DNA of 64,000 nucleotides from Stackebrandtia endophytica (GCF_006716355.1 NZ_VFOW01000001.1:3534001-3598000), one strand, 5' to 3'. Shown: positions 25,008 through 34,512, counted from the first letter of the stretch. Program-made: numbers and translations. The notes: generated from the sequence alone by a model not told the origin.

Positions 25008-27158
25008 ATGATCGGGCGACTCATCGCCGCAGCACCCCGCCGGGTGATAGCCATCGGGATCGCGTTGTTCCTCGGCTCGGCGGTACTCGCCGCCGGCGCC
25101 ATGGACTCGCTGGCCCTCAACCGTTATGAAGCCATCGGCTCGGACTCGCTCGCCGCCCGCGATCAGCTGGCCGAACACTTCGACACCGGTAGCCCCAACA
25201 TCGCGGTACTGGTCAGTGCCCCCGCGGGCGTCGACACCGTGGCGGATTTCGGGCGCGACCTGACCGGCATCGTCGCCGTCCACGACGGAATCGGCGACGC
25301 CTGGTCGTACTGGACGACCGACGCCGCCACCCTGGCCGACCGGGACGGCGATCATGCGTTGATCCTCGGATGGGCTCCCGGAGACGCCGACCTGGTCCGT
25401 GGAACCGTTCTGCCCGCACTGGAACAGGTACTGTCGAACGTGGACATACCCGACGGTGTGACCGTACACCTCGGTGGCGGTGACGAGGTGTTCCGGGTGG
25501 TCGCCGGCCAGGCCCGCGCCGACTTCCTCCGCGCCGAGGCGATCATCCTTCCACTGGTACTGCTTCTACTGTGGGCGGTCTACCGCCGATTCGGGCTCGC
25601 GCTGGTCACCCTGGGTATCGGATTGTTCTCGGTGGTGGGCACCCTCGCGATACTGCGGATGGTCACGATGTTCACCGAGGTGTCGACGTTCGCGGCCAAC
25701 ATCGCACTGGTCATGGGCATTGGCCTGGGTGTCGACTACGGACTGTTCATCGTGTACCGATTCCGGGAGGAGATGGCGGCCGGACACCCACCGGTCGACG
25801 CCGCCCGCCGGACTGTCGCCACCGCCGGGCGCACCGTCCTGTTCAGCGGGGTGACCGTCGCGGCGTCGCTCGCGGTCCTGTTCGTCTTCCCGTTCCCCTT
25901 CCTGTCCTCGTTCGCCTACGCGGGAATCGCGGTGGTGTTCACCGCCCTGCTGGGCTCGGTCGTGGTGCTTCCGGCCGTGTTGTCCCTGCTGGGCCACCGT
26001 GCCGAACGCCGGCACCGGGTCACCACCGACCGGTGGCGCCGATTCGCCGAACGCGTGGTTCGTCGCCCGATCGCGTTCGGACTGGCCGGCCTGATCGCGC
26101 TGTTGGCACTGGGAGCTCCGGCGTTGGGCATCGACTTCAACTCACCCGACGACCGGGTATTGCCCGCCGGGCAACCGATCCGCGACATGTACGACGTGAT
26201 CCGCGACGACTTCGACACCGAGGACGCCGACGCCATCCACCTGGTGACCACCCGGCCGACCGACCCCGCGGCGATCGGCGCCTACGCGGCCGAACTGTCG
26301 CTGTTGCCGGGAGTCCAGCGGGTCGAGTCGGCCGTCGGCGTCCACACCGCCGGTCGGGTCACCGGTGACGTCGGACCCGGCTACCGCGCCGACGCGGTCG
26401 ACCGACTCGTCGTGGTTCCCACCGGCGAACGGTTGGCCGAGGACTCGATCGGCCTGGTCACCGAGGTGCGGGCTCTGTCGGCGCCGGTGCCGATGCTGGT
26501 CGGCGGGTACCCCGCCGAGCTGGCCGACTATCGAAACGGGGTCACCGAACGACTCCCGCTGCTGGCCGTCCTCATCGTCCTGGTCACGTTCGTGATCCTG
26601 TTCGTCATGACCGGCAGCCTGCTGGCTCCCCTGAAGGCGTCGATCCTGAACCTGCTGTCGTTGACGGTGATGTTCGGCGTGTTGGTGTGGGGCTTCCAGG
26701 AGGGCGGCCTGGCGAGCCTGCTCGGCTTCACTCCCACCGGCGCCATCGAACCCAGCATCCCCATCCTGATGTTCTGCATCGCCTACGGCCTGTCCATGGA
26801 CTACGAGGTCTTCCTGCTGTCGCGGATCAAGGCGGACTACGACCGGACCGGCGACGTGGTCGGCTCGATTCCGCGTGGCATCGCGGCATCGGCGCCGCTG
26901 GTCACCGCGGCGGCCGTTATCCTCGCCGCCTCGTTCGCGGTGTACGCCACCAGCCAGGTGTCGTTCCTTCAACAGCTGGGCATCGGCATGGCCCTGGCGG
27001 TGATCGTCGACGCGACCATCATTCGCGCGGTCATGGTCCCGGCGTTGATGCGACTGGCCGGTCGCGCCAACTGGTGGGCGCCGGCGCCGTTGCGAAGACT
27101 GCACCACCGAATCGGTTTGCGCGAGGACCTGCCCGAACACGAACCGATCGGCCGGTGA
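25008..27158 (+). CDS. MMPL/RND-family exporter
   Basis: The 716-residue membrane protein is an MMPL-type RND transporter with two repeats of one helix, a large extracytoplasmic domain and five helices. ALVMGIGLGVDYGLFIVYRFREEM and CIAYGLSMDYEVFLLSRIKADY carry the paired Asp-Tyr residues of the proton relay in helices 4 and 10. It probably exports lipids or drugs using the proton gradient. AAAGAGG lies before the ATG at 25008. Divergent tetR and palindromes indicate ligand-induced expression. The frame extends upstream to 24600 but that segment overlaps tetR and is not coding. Confidence 0.9.
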   Translation: MIGRLIAAAPRRVIAIGIALFLGSAVLAAGAMDSLALNRYEAIGSDSLAARDQLAEHFDTGSPNIAVLVSAPAGVDTVADFGRDLTGIVAVHDGIGDAWSYWTTDAATLADRDGDHALILGWAPGDADLVRGTVLPALEQVLSNVDIPDGVTVHLGGGDEVFRVVAGQARADFLRAEAIILPLVLLLLWAVYRRFGLALVTLGIGLFSVVGTLAILRMVTMFTEVSTFAANIALVMGIGLGVDYGLFIVYRFREEMAAGHPPVDAARRTVATAGRTVLFSGVTVAASLAVLFVFPFPFLSSFAYAGIAVVFTALLGSVVVLPAVLSLLGHRAERRHRVTTDRWRRFAERVVRRPIAFGLAGLIALLALGAPALGIDFNSPDDRVLPAGQPIRDMYDVIRDDFDTEDADAIHLVTTRPTDPAAIGAYAAELSLLPGVQRVESAVGVHTAGRVTGDVGPGYRADAVDRLVVVPTGERLAEDSIGLVTEVRALSAPVPMLVGGYPAELADYRNGVTERLPLLAVLIVLVTFVILFVMTGSLLAPLKASILNLLSLTVMFGVLVWGFQEGGLASLLGFTPTGAIEPSIPILMFCIAYGLSMDYEVFLLSRIKADYDRTGDVVGSIPRGIAASAPLVTAAAVILAASFAVYATSQVSFLQQLGIGMALAVIVDATIIRAVMVPALMRLAGRANWWAPAPLRRLHHRIGLREDLPEHEPIGR

Positions 27159-27246
27159 CGTCCGATCAGTCGGGGTTGAGGGTTTTCACGGGCGAGGTCG
27201 CGGTTCTACGATGTGGTGACACATTGAATTCAGGAGGCGCTTCGCC

Positions 27247-28521
27247 ATGGGTGGTTATACCGGGCAGCTGGTCTTGGTCCTGATCCTGGTGCTCACCAAC
27301 GCGGTCTTTGCCGGCAGCGAGATGGCGTTGGTGAGCCTGCGGGACAGCCAGCTGCAACGTTTGGAGCGCGCCTCGCGCGGTGGGCAGATCCTCGCCAAAC
27401 TGGCACGCGACCCGAACCGGTTCCTCGCCACGATCCAAATCGGAATCACCCTGGCGGGTTTCCTCGCCTCGGCGACGGCGGCGGTGTCGCTGGCGCAGCC
27501 GCTGGTCCCGGCACTGGGGTCACTGGGCAGCGCGGCCGAACCGCTCGCGGTGGTCCTGGTGACCATGGGATTGGCGTTCATCACCCTGGTGTTCGGGGAG
27601 CTCGCGCCCAAACGCATCGCGATGCAGCGCGCCGAGAGTTGGGCGATGGCGGTGGCCCGGCCACTGCACTTCCTGTCGACGATCTCGCGTCCCGTGGTGT
27701 GGTTGCTGGGCAAGTCGACCAACCTGGTGGTCCGGTTGACCGGCAACGACCCGGCGATGGGCCGCGAGGAGGTCAGCCCGGAGGAGATCCGCGAGCTGGT
27801 CGCCGCGCAACGGGGATTCACGGCGCAGCAGCGGACCATCATCTCCGGTGCCTTCGAGATCGCCGACCGCCTGGTGCGGGAGATCCTGGTGCACCGCCGC
27901 GACGTCGTCTCGGTCCCGGGTGAGCAGCTCAGTGCCGACGCGTTGGCGGTCATGGTGGACTCCAAGCACTCCCGGGCGCTGGTCGTGGGGCCCGACGGCT
28001 TGGACGACGTGATCGGGGTGGTCCACATGCGCGACCTCATCGCCGCCACCGGTACCGCCGCCGACCACAGCCGCGACTGCATGGTGGTGCCGGAGAGCCT
28101 GAAGGTGTCCGACGCGTTGCGGCAGATGCGCGATCAGCGGGAGCAGTTCGCCGTGGTCGTCGACGAGTACGGCGCGGTGGACGGGATCATCACGATGGAG
28201 GACCTGGTCGAGGAGATCGTGGGGGAGATCTACGACGAGACCGACCGTGACCTGGCGACCGTGGAGTCCGAAGCCGACGGTGCGATGGTGGTCCCCGGCT
28301 CGTTCCCGCTGCACGACCTGCCCGACCTGGGTATCGACCTGGAGGACGACCGCGGTGACTACACGACGGTGGCCGGACTGATCCTGGCCCACCTCGGTCA
28401 CGTCCCGAAGGTGCCCGGCGAGGTCGTCCACATCGACCACATCACCGCCGAGGTGGTGGAGATCGAGGGGCGCGCGGTCTCCAAGGCCCGGCTGCGGATC
28501 ACCGCCGACAACAGCAGCTGA
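27247..28521 (+). CDS. CNNM/CorC-HlyC family membrane protein
   Basis: The 424-residue protein has a DUF21/CNNM membrane domain (residues 1-190; FAGSEMALVSLRDSQLQRL and FGELAPKRIAMQRAE are typical), two CBS domains (about residues 205-330) with the IVGEIYDE motif, and the C-terminal CorC_HlyC domain. The family is linked to Mg2+/Co2+ efflux or sodium-dependent magnesium transport; older annotations call it haemolysin. AGGAGG precedes the ATG by ten bases. It appears monocistronic. Confidence 0.9.
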   Translation: MGGYTGQLVLVLILVLTNAVFAGSEMALVSLRDSQLQRLERASRGGQILAKLARDPNRFLATIQIGITLAGFLASATAAVSLAQPLVPALGSLGSAAEPLAVVLVTMGLAFITLVFGELAPKRIAMQRAESWAMAVARPLHFLSTISRPVVWLLGKSTNLVVRLTGNDPAMGREEVSPEEIRELVAAQRGFTAQQRTIISGAFEIADRLVREILVHRRDVVSVPGEQLSADALAVMVDSKHSRALVVGPDGLDDVIGVVHMRDLIAATGTAADHSRDCMVVPESLKVSDALRQMRDQREQFAVVVDEYGAVDGIITMEDLVEEIVGEIYDETDRDLATVESEADGAMVVPGSFPLHDLPDLGIDLEDDRGDYTTVAGLILAHLGHVPKVPGEVVHIDHITAEVVEIEGRAVSKARLRITADNSS

Positions 28522-28604
28522 GCCGGTTTCGCGCCAACCCGCCGTCGGGACGGTCGTCGCGTCGTAGAGTACGGCTGGCGGTCGATGGTGGTGAGGAGTC
28601 GGTG

Positions 28605-28826
28605 ATGACCGGGCCGGTGTACGAACGGGTGACCACGGACCCCAGGCTTGAGGCCAAGCTGATCGAGCGGTTGAACGCGGGTACGGCACCCGCCGAGGTC
28701 GTCGAGTGCGCGTTCACCCTCGGGCTTCGTCCCGCCGCCTGGCGCGACGGCGATCCGATGCCGGGCCTGGACGTCACGTGGCCGCACGACTCGGAGGATC
28801 AGATCCTCGTCTGGCACTCCTATTGA
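28605..28826 (+). CDS. Small hypothetical protein
   Basis: The 73-residue soluble protein (MTGPVYERVTTDPRLEAKLIERLNAG...) has a GAGGAG six bases before the ATG, and good codon bias. It ends DSEDQILVWHSY. No motif or known family is recognised. Its stop lies ten bases from the end of the convergent DUF2332 gene. Confidence 0.65.
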   Translation: MTGPVYERVTTDPRLEAKLIERLNAGTAPAEVVECAFTLGLRPAAWRDGDPMPGLDVTWPHDSEDQILVWHSY

Positions 28827-28836
28827 GGACGCCCCG

Positions 28837-29769
28837 TCATTCCAGCCAGCGAAGTGCCTGGCCGTGCGGGCCGGTGAGGGCCACCAGTTCCCCGTCCAGT
28901 CGCAAACCGAACGGTTGGGGACTCAAGCCCGGGATCGCAGCGCCCTCGGGGGCGGTCTCGTTGGAGATCCAGTGGCCGGGCAGATCGGTGACGAGGTCGA
29001 CGAAGGCGTCGCGAGCCTCGGACGGCAGGTAGGCCAGGACGGCACTGTGGAACACGACGAGGGTCGCGTCGGCCGGTGCCCGCGCGGCCAGTCGGGGCAG
29101 TTCGGTCACCAGGTCACCGGCGACGAGGGTCGGTGGATCGGCCGCCACCACCTGCGCGGCGGCGCGCAACCGGGCGCGGCGTTCGTCGTGTTCGGGCCAG
29201 ATCAGTGCGGTCAGCCAGGCCAGTTCGTCGGGGTCGGCGACGTCGATGGGATTGAGGTCGATCCCGCCTCTCCACACCACGTCCGGTAGTTGCGTCGGGA
29301 TCGGGGCCGGTCCGGTGACCGCGCAGTCCAGATGTACCGGTGAGGCCGGGTCGCCGACCGTCGTGCCGTTGTAGTCGTAGAAGTATTTGTCGGGAAACAG
29401 ACACAATCCGGCGGAGGCGCCCACTTCCAGCAGAGCCAGCGGTTGCGGCAGCTGCGCGAGCAGTGGAAGGAGTGTCGCGCAGCGGGCCGCCTCGTTGGTC
29501 TGGGTGTACCGGGCGGCCATGATCGGGGCGACCCGATCCCAGTTGTCGCGCAGCCAGGACACATAGGAATCCGGATCGGTCAGCGGAGCATCCAAAAAGG
29601 TCGACGCCGCGAACAGGAGGTTCGGCTGGCGGTGCCCCCAGGTCAGGGTTTCCATGCGCCGCATGAGGTCCGGCTGTTCCGCCACGGCGGTTGCCAGTGC
29701 CTGATAGGTGGGGGATACCCCGGCGGCCTCCCGGTCGGCGAACTGTCGATAACGCTCCACGGTGTCCAT
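28837..29769 (-). CDS. DUF2332 family protein
   Basis: The 310-residue protein matches DUF2332, a large actinobacterial family. Diagnostic stretches are RYRQFADREAAGVSPTYQALATAVAEQPDLM near the start, QTNEAARCATLLPLLA, LLEVGASAGLCLFPDKYFYDYNG and VVWRGGIDLNPIDVADPDELAWLTALIWPEHDERRARLRAA. The ALLEVGASAGL motif looks like a SAM-binding Rossmann glycine loop, so a methyltransferase-like fold is plausible, but activity is not established. It is a single gene on the minus strand. Confidence 0.85.
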   Translation of the reverse strand: MDTVERYRQFADREAAGVSPTYQALATAVAEQPDLMRRMETLTWGHRQPNLLFAASTFLDAPLTDPDSYVSWLRDNWDRVAPIMAARYTQTNEAARCATLLPLLAQLPQPLALLEVGASAGLCLFPDKYFYDYNGTTVGDPASPVHLDCAVTGPAPIPTQLPDVVWRGGIDLNPIDVADPDELAWLTALIWPEHDERRARLRAAAQVVAADPPTLVAGDLVTELPRLAARAPADATLVVFHSAVLAYLPSEARDAFVDLVTDLPGHWISNETAPEGAAIPGLSPQPFGLRLDGELVALTGPHGQALRWLE

Positions 29770-30059
29770 CAGCGAATACTGCCATGGCCTCGGCGGCCGG
29801 CTTATGACCGTGATCTCACCGGGTGGGTGACATGGGTCCTTGAGTCCGATCGACAGGGGTGTACCGCGCCACCGCCCCCGGAATCCGTAAGGTAGTCAAT
29901 CCACTACTCTCGGGTGGTTGATCGTCGTCGTCGTGGGAAACGCCCCGAGCGGTCGGTCGACGAAGATCTCGACGGAATGATCGAAAACGGGGTGGGGCAT
30001 GTGAAGTGGTATTCGAAACGGCGTCAAGGCGGCCGGTGCGCGGGAGAAGTGGGGGCGGG

Positions 30060-30386
30060 ATGCTGACGTTGCTTCACCTGGACACCCGGGCGCTGCGGGA
30101 CTTGGCGAGCTGGCTGGAAACCGAGGCGGGGCCCCGGTTGCGTCGGCCGGTGTTGTCGACCCAACCCTGTCCGCGCGAGCACTTTCTCGCCCCCGCCGAG
30201 TCGTCGGCCCGGTTGGGGAGGATCGCCGATCTGCATCGGGACCGATTGCGGGACCTCGACCGGAGGGTGAGCGCTCTGGCCGATTCGGTGTCGTCATTGG
30301 TGACCGCGCTGGAACTGACCGACCGGTATCTCGACGACCGATTGACCGATGCGCCGGAGGGTGGCCGTGGCCGAGCCAATCACTGA
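30060..30386 (+). CDS. Small helical protein, ESX-neighbourhood-like
   Basis: The 108-residue protein starts MLTLLHLDTRALRDLASWLETEAGPRLRR and is predicted to be two long amphipathic helices with an Arg/Asp-rich second helix (IADLHRDRLRDLDRRVSALADSVSSLVTALELTDRYLDD). This resembles excreted WXG100-like or PE-type helical partners in actinomycetes, without a firm match. Its 3' end overlaps the next gene by 20 bases, so the two are translationally coupled and likely act together. Confidence 0.6.
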   Translation: MLTLLHLDTRALRDLASWLETEAGPRLRRPVLSTQPCPREHFLAPAESSARLGRIADLHRDRLRDLDRRVSALADSVSSLVTALELTDRYLDDRLTDAPEGGRGRANH

Positions 30387-31164
30387 ACTCAATGGACTGT
30401 CAGTTGAGTACTATTGCGAACGGATTGCGACGATCGACGTGACCGAATACGCCGGACACCAGGCTTACTACTCAAGTCTCTGTGAGACCACCGAGCGACT
30501 GCGCGACGAACTCGACTCCAAACTGGAGACGTTGTGCGACAGTGCGGGCGAGTCGTCGACCACGCTGTTCCAGAACCTGCTGAACCTGCGAAACGAACTG
30601 GTCAGCCTGCGCGACAGCGCCTCCAGCAATCGCGACAGCATCAGCGACATCGTCACGATCCTCACCCGGCTGCGCGAGGACGCCGACCGGCTGCACGCCG
30701 AGGACGCCGACTGGCGCGCCAATGTGGACGAGGATGACGCCGCGACCCTGCGATCGATCCGGGAGTCGGTGCGCGCCGAACTCCAGTCCAAGGTGCTGGA
30801 AGCCGACGCGGTGCTGTGGCATCGCGCGCTGACCATGTCGTCACCACCGCCCTCGGCGCCGACCACCCTCGACGCGCAGCCGCACCCGATGCCCACCGTC
30901 GAGTCGCCGCCGGCCGCCGCCGGTGAGTCGACCGGGCCGGAAGACGGGCACTCGACGCCCTCGACACCGCGTCGTGTCGGTGATCGAACCACCGACACCG
31001 ATCCCACCGCAGCCTCGCCGACGGCCGAGAAGATATCGGACATCGTCAACATCGACGGCATGGACGTCGAGGTCACCATCGAGATGGACGGCGAGATGTT
31101 GCGGCTCTCCGACATCGAGGCGGAAGTGCGCGCGTGGCGCCAGGCCCGCTACGGCCACCGATAA
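30367..31164 (+). CDS. Coiled-coil protein coupled to the preceding small helical protein
   Basis: The 265-residue protein has an N-terminal helical half (to about residue 160) rich in heptad-like Leu and charged residues, a Pro/Ser/Thr-rich linker (about 160-220), and a short C-terminal alpha/beta piece, ISDIVNIDGMDVEVTIEMDGEMLRLSDIEAEVRAWRQARY. GGAGG at 30356-30360 supports the GTG at 30367 as start. It overlaps the previous gene. Family unknown; an ESX-substrate-like pair is the best guess. Confidence 0.6.
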   Translation: MAEPITELNGLSVEYYCERIATIDVTEYAGHQAYYSSLCETTERLRDELDSKLETLCDSAGESSTTLFQNLLNLRNELVSLRDSASSNRDSISDIVTILTRLREDADRLHAEDADWRANVDEDDAATLRSIRESVRAELQSKVLEADAVLWHRALTMSSPPPSAPTTLDAQPHPMPTVESPPAAAGESTGPEDGHSTPSTPRRVGDRTTDTDPTAASPTAEKISDIVNIDGMDVEVTIEMDGEMLRLSDIEAEVRAWRQARYGHR

Positions 31165-31196
31165 AACGCCGAATGACTCGACGACCGGACACGCCC

Positions 31197-31260
31197 GGTG
31201 TCTAACCGGCACTCGGTACGGCTCAGCGTCTATACGGCATTCGGTGTTTAACCGGCACTC
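31197..31260. repeat. 18-bp direct repeat between convergent genes
   Basis: GGTGTCTAACCGGCACTC (31197-31214) and GGTGTTTAACCGGCACTC (31243-31260) differ at one base and are spaced 46 bp apart; weaker versions of the CGGCATTCGG core occur between them. The second copy touches the end of the lipoprotein gene. Function unknown. Confidence 0.55.
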
Positions 31261-32425
31261 AGCGTCGAACCGGCTCTCGCAACCACAGTTCGTCCCCGAG
31301 GATCAGCGCGATCGTGCCGTCGTCCAACATGACACCGCGAGCCTGCCCGGCTTCGGCGCACGGCAGATCGTAGTCACGCCACTGCCCATCCCGCCAGATC
31401 ATCCCGATCACGCCGCACGCGGTGTCCTCGTCCAGCGGCCGGGCGATGATCAGGATCCGGCCTTCACCGGTCGGAATGGCGACGTCCAGCGGTCCACTGG
31501 ACGGTGGCTGCGCCAGCTTCCAGCCCTTGCCGTCGGTGGAGTACATGGTCAGGCCACTGGATTTGGACCTGGTCGAGCCGATGGCCAGGAATCCCCTGCC
31601 GCCGACGACGTGGACCAGGGTGCCGATGCGAAAGTCGGCGGTCGCGGTCTTGGGCAGCGCCGTCTCGTCCCAGGTGCGGCCACCGTCGCTGGAGTTCCAC
31701 ATCAGCGTCGTGGTCTCGCCGTCCTCGTCCTGGCCCCGGCCGGCGACGACGATGATGTCGCCGTCGGTGGCGAGGGTGCTGGCCTGGCTGCCGGACAGGT
31801 CCTCGTCCACCGGCAACGCCCGCCGGTCCCACTCGTAGCCGTCGGTCGACAGCCACACCGACGCGTTGCCGTCGTACTGCCCGGCGATCATCAGGTCGTC
31901 GCCGACCCGCTCGATGGCCAGTGCGGTCATCGGCCCGTCGGAGTCCTCGCCCAGTTCGGTGGCGGTGGCCCAGCGGCCGTCGGTGTCGCGGATCGCGACG
32001 ACACCGGTGATGGGCGCGTTGTTGGCGTCGAGGCCGTTGCCGACGGCGATCAGTTCGTCGGTGGGCATGATCGCGATGTCGGTGAGCTCGGTTCCGGTGG
32101 CGAATTCGACGGTGGTCTGCCATTGGGCCGACAGGGTGGTGCAGTCGAGGGTCGCGGTCCACACCATCCCGGTCGGGGGTTTGCGGCTGTAGTCGCTGCC
32201 GACCAGGCTCAGGCATCCCGCCGGGTCGGCGACCAGGTCGCCGATGTGGGTCAGCGGGGTCGCGCCCGCCGCCGTGAGGGCTTGGCTGTGGCCGACCCAG
32301 TCACCGTCGACCATGGGCGGTTGGGTCTCGGTGGGGATGGGCGTGGCTTCGGCACAGCCGACGAGTCCGGACACGAGGAGGCAACTGGCGAGGAGGCCAC
32401 TCAACGGTCGTTTCGGGGTGGGCAC
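31259..32425 (-). CDS. Beta-propeller-like lipoprotein
   Basis: The 388-residue protein starts at a GTG with TAGGGT seven bases upstream (leaderless arrangement). A signal peptide with lipobox LVGC (Cys near 24) predicts lipid anchoring outside. The body contains repeated Asp-box/BNR-like elements such as LSTDGYEWDRRALP, NSSDGGRTWDETALP and YSTDGKGWKLAQPP, typical of sialidase-like beta propellers that are often non-enzymatic in bacteria. No sialidase arginine triad is evident. Role probably in binding or sensing; unknown. Confidence 0.78.
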   Translation of the reverse strand: MPTPKRPLSGLLASCLLVSGLVGCAEATPIPTETQPPMVDGDWVGHSQALTAAGATPLTHIGDLVADPAGCLSLVGSDYSRKPPTGMVWTATLDCTTLSAQWQTTVEFATGTELTDIAIMPTDELIAVGNGLDANNAPITGVVAIRDTDGRWATATELGEDSDGPMTALAIERVGDDLMIAGQYDGNASVWLSTDGYEWDRRALPVDEDLSGSQASTLATDGDIIVVAGRGQDEDGETTTLMWNSSDGGRTWDETALPKTATADFRIGTLVHVVGGRGFLAIGSTRSKSSGLTMYSTDGKGWKLAQPPSSGPLDVAIPTGEGRILIIARPLDEDTACGVIGMIWRDGQWRDYDLPCAEAGQARGVMLDDGTIALILGDELWLREPVRR

Positions 32426-32633
32426 AACCTCGACCCTATTGGTTCGCGTTCGGTGAATCCCAGGTGACCAGGGGGGTTACTCATATGTGAGGGGCTCGAT
32501 GCGCACGGTTGGCCGTGTTTTGACCCGGTCAACTGACGCGGATGGTCGTGACGCATCGCGATCAACGGCTGACTTGACAGTTAAACATCCAAATTGTTAA
32601 GAATGTGGCAGATGGGCGTGAGGTTGGGGACCA

Positions 32634-33530
32634 ATGACGACAGACACCAAACCGGCCACCGATCCGGTGCCACTACACCGATTCCGCGTTCCCGAGCCCG
32701 AAGCCGTGCCGATCGCGGTCGGTAACTTCGACTCGCTCGGGCCCGCCTCTCGCGCCGACTACCCCCACCGGCACACCTTCTACGAGGTCGTCCTGGCCAC
32801 CGGGGGCACCGGACATCACGTGATCGACTTCACCGAGTTCCGGCTTCGACCACCTCAGCTGGGACTCATCACCCCGGGGCAGGTGCACTTCTGGCGGAAC
32901 GTGACCGGGCTGGAGGGGCGCGTCCTGTTGTTCACCGAGGCCTTCCTGGCGCTGACCCCCGGCGACTGGCATCTGTGGCATCGCCTCGCCGACCGGTCCT
33001 GGCTGTCGTTGAACCCGATGCAGGCCGGTCGTGTCAGCGGGTTGCTGGCTCAGATGGAGACCGAGTATCACTCGCGCGGCGCCGATTCGGTCAGCGTGCT
33101 GCGGGCGTTTCTGCACGTCCTGCTGGTTCAGGCGACCCGGGTGCCCGACGGGGGAGACCGGCCGGTCTCGGTCGACCGGGCCACCGTGGTGGCCCGGGAG
33201 TTCGTTCGGATGTTGAGTCAATCGGGGCAGGTGGCCGACTCCGTCGCCGGTTACGCCGGTCGGCTACAGGTCTCGTCGAGCTATCTGGCCGAGGCGGTCA
33301 AGACCGCCACCGGCGAGACCCCCGGGCAGTTGATCCGGCGGTTCCGCATCCTGGAGGCCCGCCGACTCCTGGGCAGCACCGACCTGACCGTCGGCCAGAT
33401 ATCCCGCCACCTGGGGTTCGACGACCCGTCCTACTTCTGCCGGTTCTTCCGCCGGGAGACCGGTAGCACGCCGACCGGCTTCCGCCATGGAGAAAAACAC
33501 CAGGAATACCGGAATCAGTCCATCGATTAA
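32634..33530 (+). CDS. AraC-family transcriptional regulator
   Basis: The 298-residue regulator has an N-terminal cupin-like ligand domain (about residues 20-110; DYPHRHTFYEVVLATGGTGHHVIDF and LITPGQVHFWR) and a C-terminal double helix-turn-helix (VADSVAGYAGRLQVSSSYLAEAVKTATGETPGQLIRRFRILEARRLLGSTDLTVGQISRHLGFDDPSYFCRFFRRETGSTPTGFR). It lies 81 bases upstream of the secreted dioxygenase gene in the same orientation and could control it. The ATG follows a GGGGA-type RBS. Confidence 0.9.
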   Translation: MTTDTKPATDPVPLHRFRVPEPEAVPIAVGNFDSLGPASRADYPHRHTFYEVVLATGGTGHHVIDFTEFRLRPPQLGLITPGQVHFWRNVTGLEGRVLLFTEAFLALTPGDWHLWHRLADRSWLSLNPMQAGRVSGLLAQMETEYHSRGADSVSVLRAFLHVLLVQATRVPDGGDRPVSVDRATVVAREFVRMLSQSGQVADSVAGYAGRLQVSSSYLAEAVKTATGETPGQLIRRFRILEARRLLGSTDLTVGQISRHLGFDDPSYFCRFFRRETGSTPTGFRHGEKHQEYRNQSID

Positions 33531-33611
33531 CTTCGATTGAACAAATAGCGTCGAGCCAACGCATGGCACCACTCAACCCCATGGCATCCCCACCCTCGAA
33601 GGAGTACCGCC

Positions 33612-34469
33612 ATGACCGGCTCACCCAACGAACCACGCCCGGAAATCGGATCCACTGAGGACGACGGATCCGGCATCTCGCGGAAGAAGCTGTTGAAGGC
33701 GGCGATGGTCGCGTTGCCCGCGCCCCTGCTGCTGGGGGCCACCGCGCCCATGGCCCTGGCCGGCGACTCGACGTCCACCGACGGGACGGCCAACCTCACC
33801 TCCACACCGCAGTGCGACGACGGAGACGACCCGACGCCACCGCAGATGGAGGGGCCGTACTTCAAGCCCAACTCGCCACAACGCTCCAGTATGGTCGATG
33901 GACCCGGAACCGCCCTGACGCTGTCCGGGTACGTGTTCGGCCTGGGCTGTCAACCCATCTCCGGCGTGCTGTTGGACTTCTGGCAGGCCGACAACGCCGG
34001 AGCCTACGACAACATCGGGTACCGCTTCCGCGGCCACCAGTTCACCAACGCGAGCGGCGCCTACCAGCTCACCGCGATCGTCCCGGGCCTGTACCCGGGA
34101 CGGACCCGGCACATCCACGTGAAGGTGCAGGCCCCCGGCCGCCCCATCCTGACCACACAGCTGTACTTCCCCGGCGAACCGCGCAACAACACCGACCCGC
34201 TGTTCAACCCGGCGCTGCTGATGACGGTCCGCAACGTCGGAACCGGGCGCGAAGCCAGCTTCGACTTCGTCCTCAACATCCCGCAGGACCCCGGCCCGAC
34301 TCCGACCGCCACCACCCCGCCGCCCTCGGGCACCTGGGCGGCAGGCACCGCCTACCAGGTGGGTGACCAGGTGGATTACAACGGCGTCTCGTATCGGTGC
34401 CGGATCGCGCACACCGCCACCCCCGGTTGGGAGCCTCCCAACGCCCCGGCCCTCTGGCAGACGGTGTGA
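33612..34469 (+). CDS. Secreted intradiol dioxygenase with CBM5/12 carbohydrate-binding module
   Basis: The 285-residue exported protein joins two domains. An N-terminal Tat-like signal (ISRKKLLKAAMVALPAPLLLG, an RK variant) precedes an intradiol ring-cleavage dioxygenase domain (about residues 75-225). Iron ligands are visible as the Tyr of NIGYRFRG and the Tyr-His-His set in PGLYPGRTRHIHVKV. After a Pro/Thr linker, residues 240-285 form a CBM5/12 module (WAAGTAYQVGDQVDYNGVSYRC...WEPPNAPALW) that binds chitin or cellulose. From memory, a similar Streptomyces enzyme acts on lignin-derived catechols. AAGGAG precedes the ATG. Confidence 0.9.
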   Translation: MTGSPNEPRPEIGSTEDDGSGISRKKLLKAAMVALPAPLLLGATAPMALAGDSTSTDGTANLTSTPQCDDGDDPTPPQMEGPYFKPNSPQRSSMVDGPGTALTLSGYVFGLGCQPISGVLLDFWQADNAGAYDNIGYRFRGHQFTNASGAYQLTAIVPGLYPGRTRHIHVKVQAPGRPILTTQLYFPGEPRNNTDPLFNPALLMTVRNVGTGREASFDFVLNIPQDPGPTPTATTPPPSGTWAAGTAYQVGDQVDYNGVSYRCRIAHTATPGWEPPNAPALWQTV

Positions 34470-34475
34470 CGTGAC

Positions 34476-34510
34476 GGTGGGACGGATGTCCGCTCGCCGT
34501 CCGTCCCACC
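34476..34510. terminator. Terminator hairpin between convergent genes
   Basis: GGTGGGACGGA (34476-34486) and TCCGTCCCACC (34500-34510) are perfect complements around a 13-base loop. The hairpin begins seven bases after the dioxygenase stop and ends just before the stop of the convergent VIT gene, so it can serve both. Confidence 0.75.
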
Positions 34511-34512
34511 GG

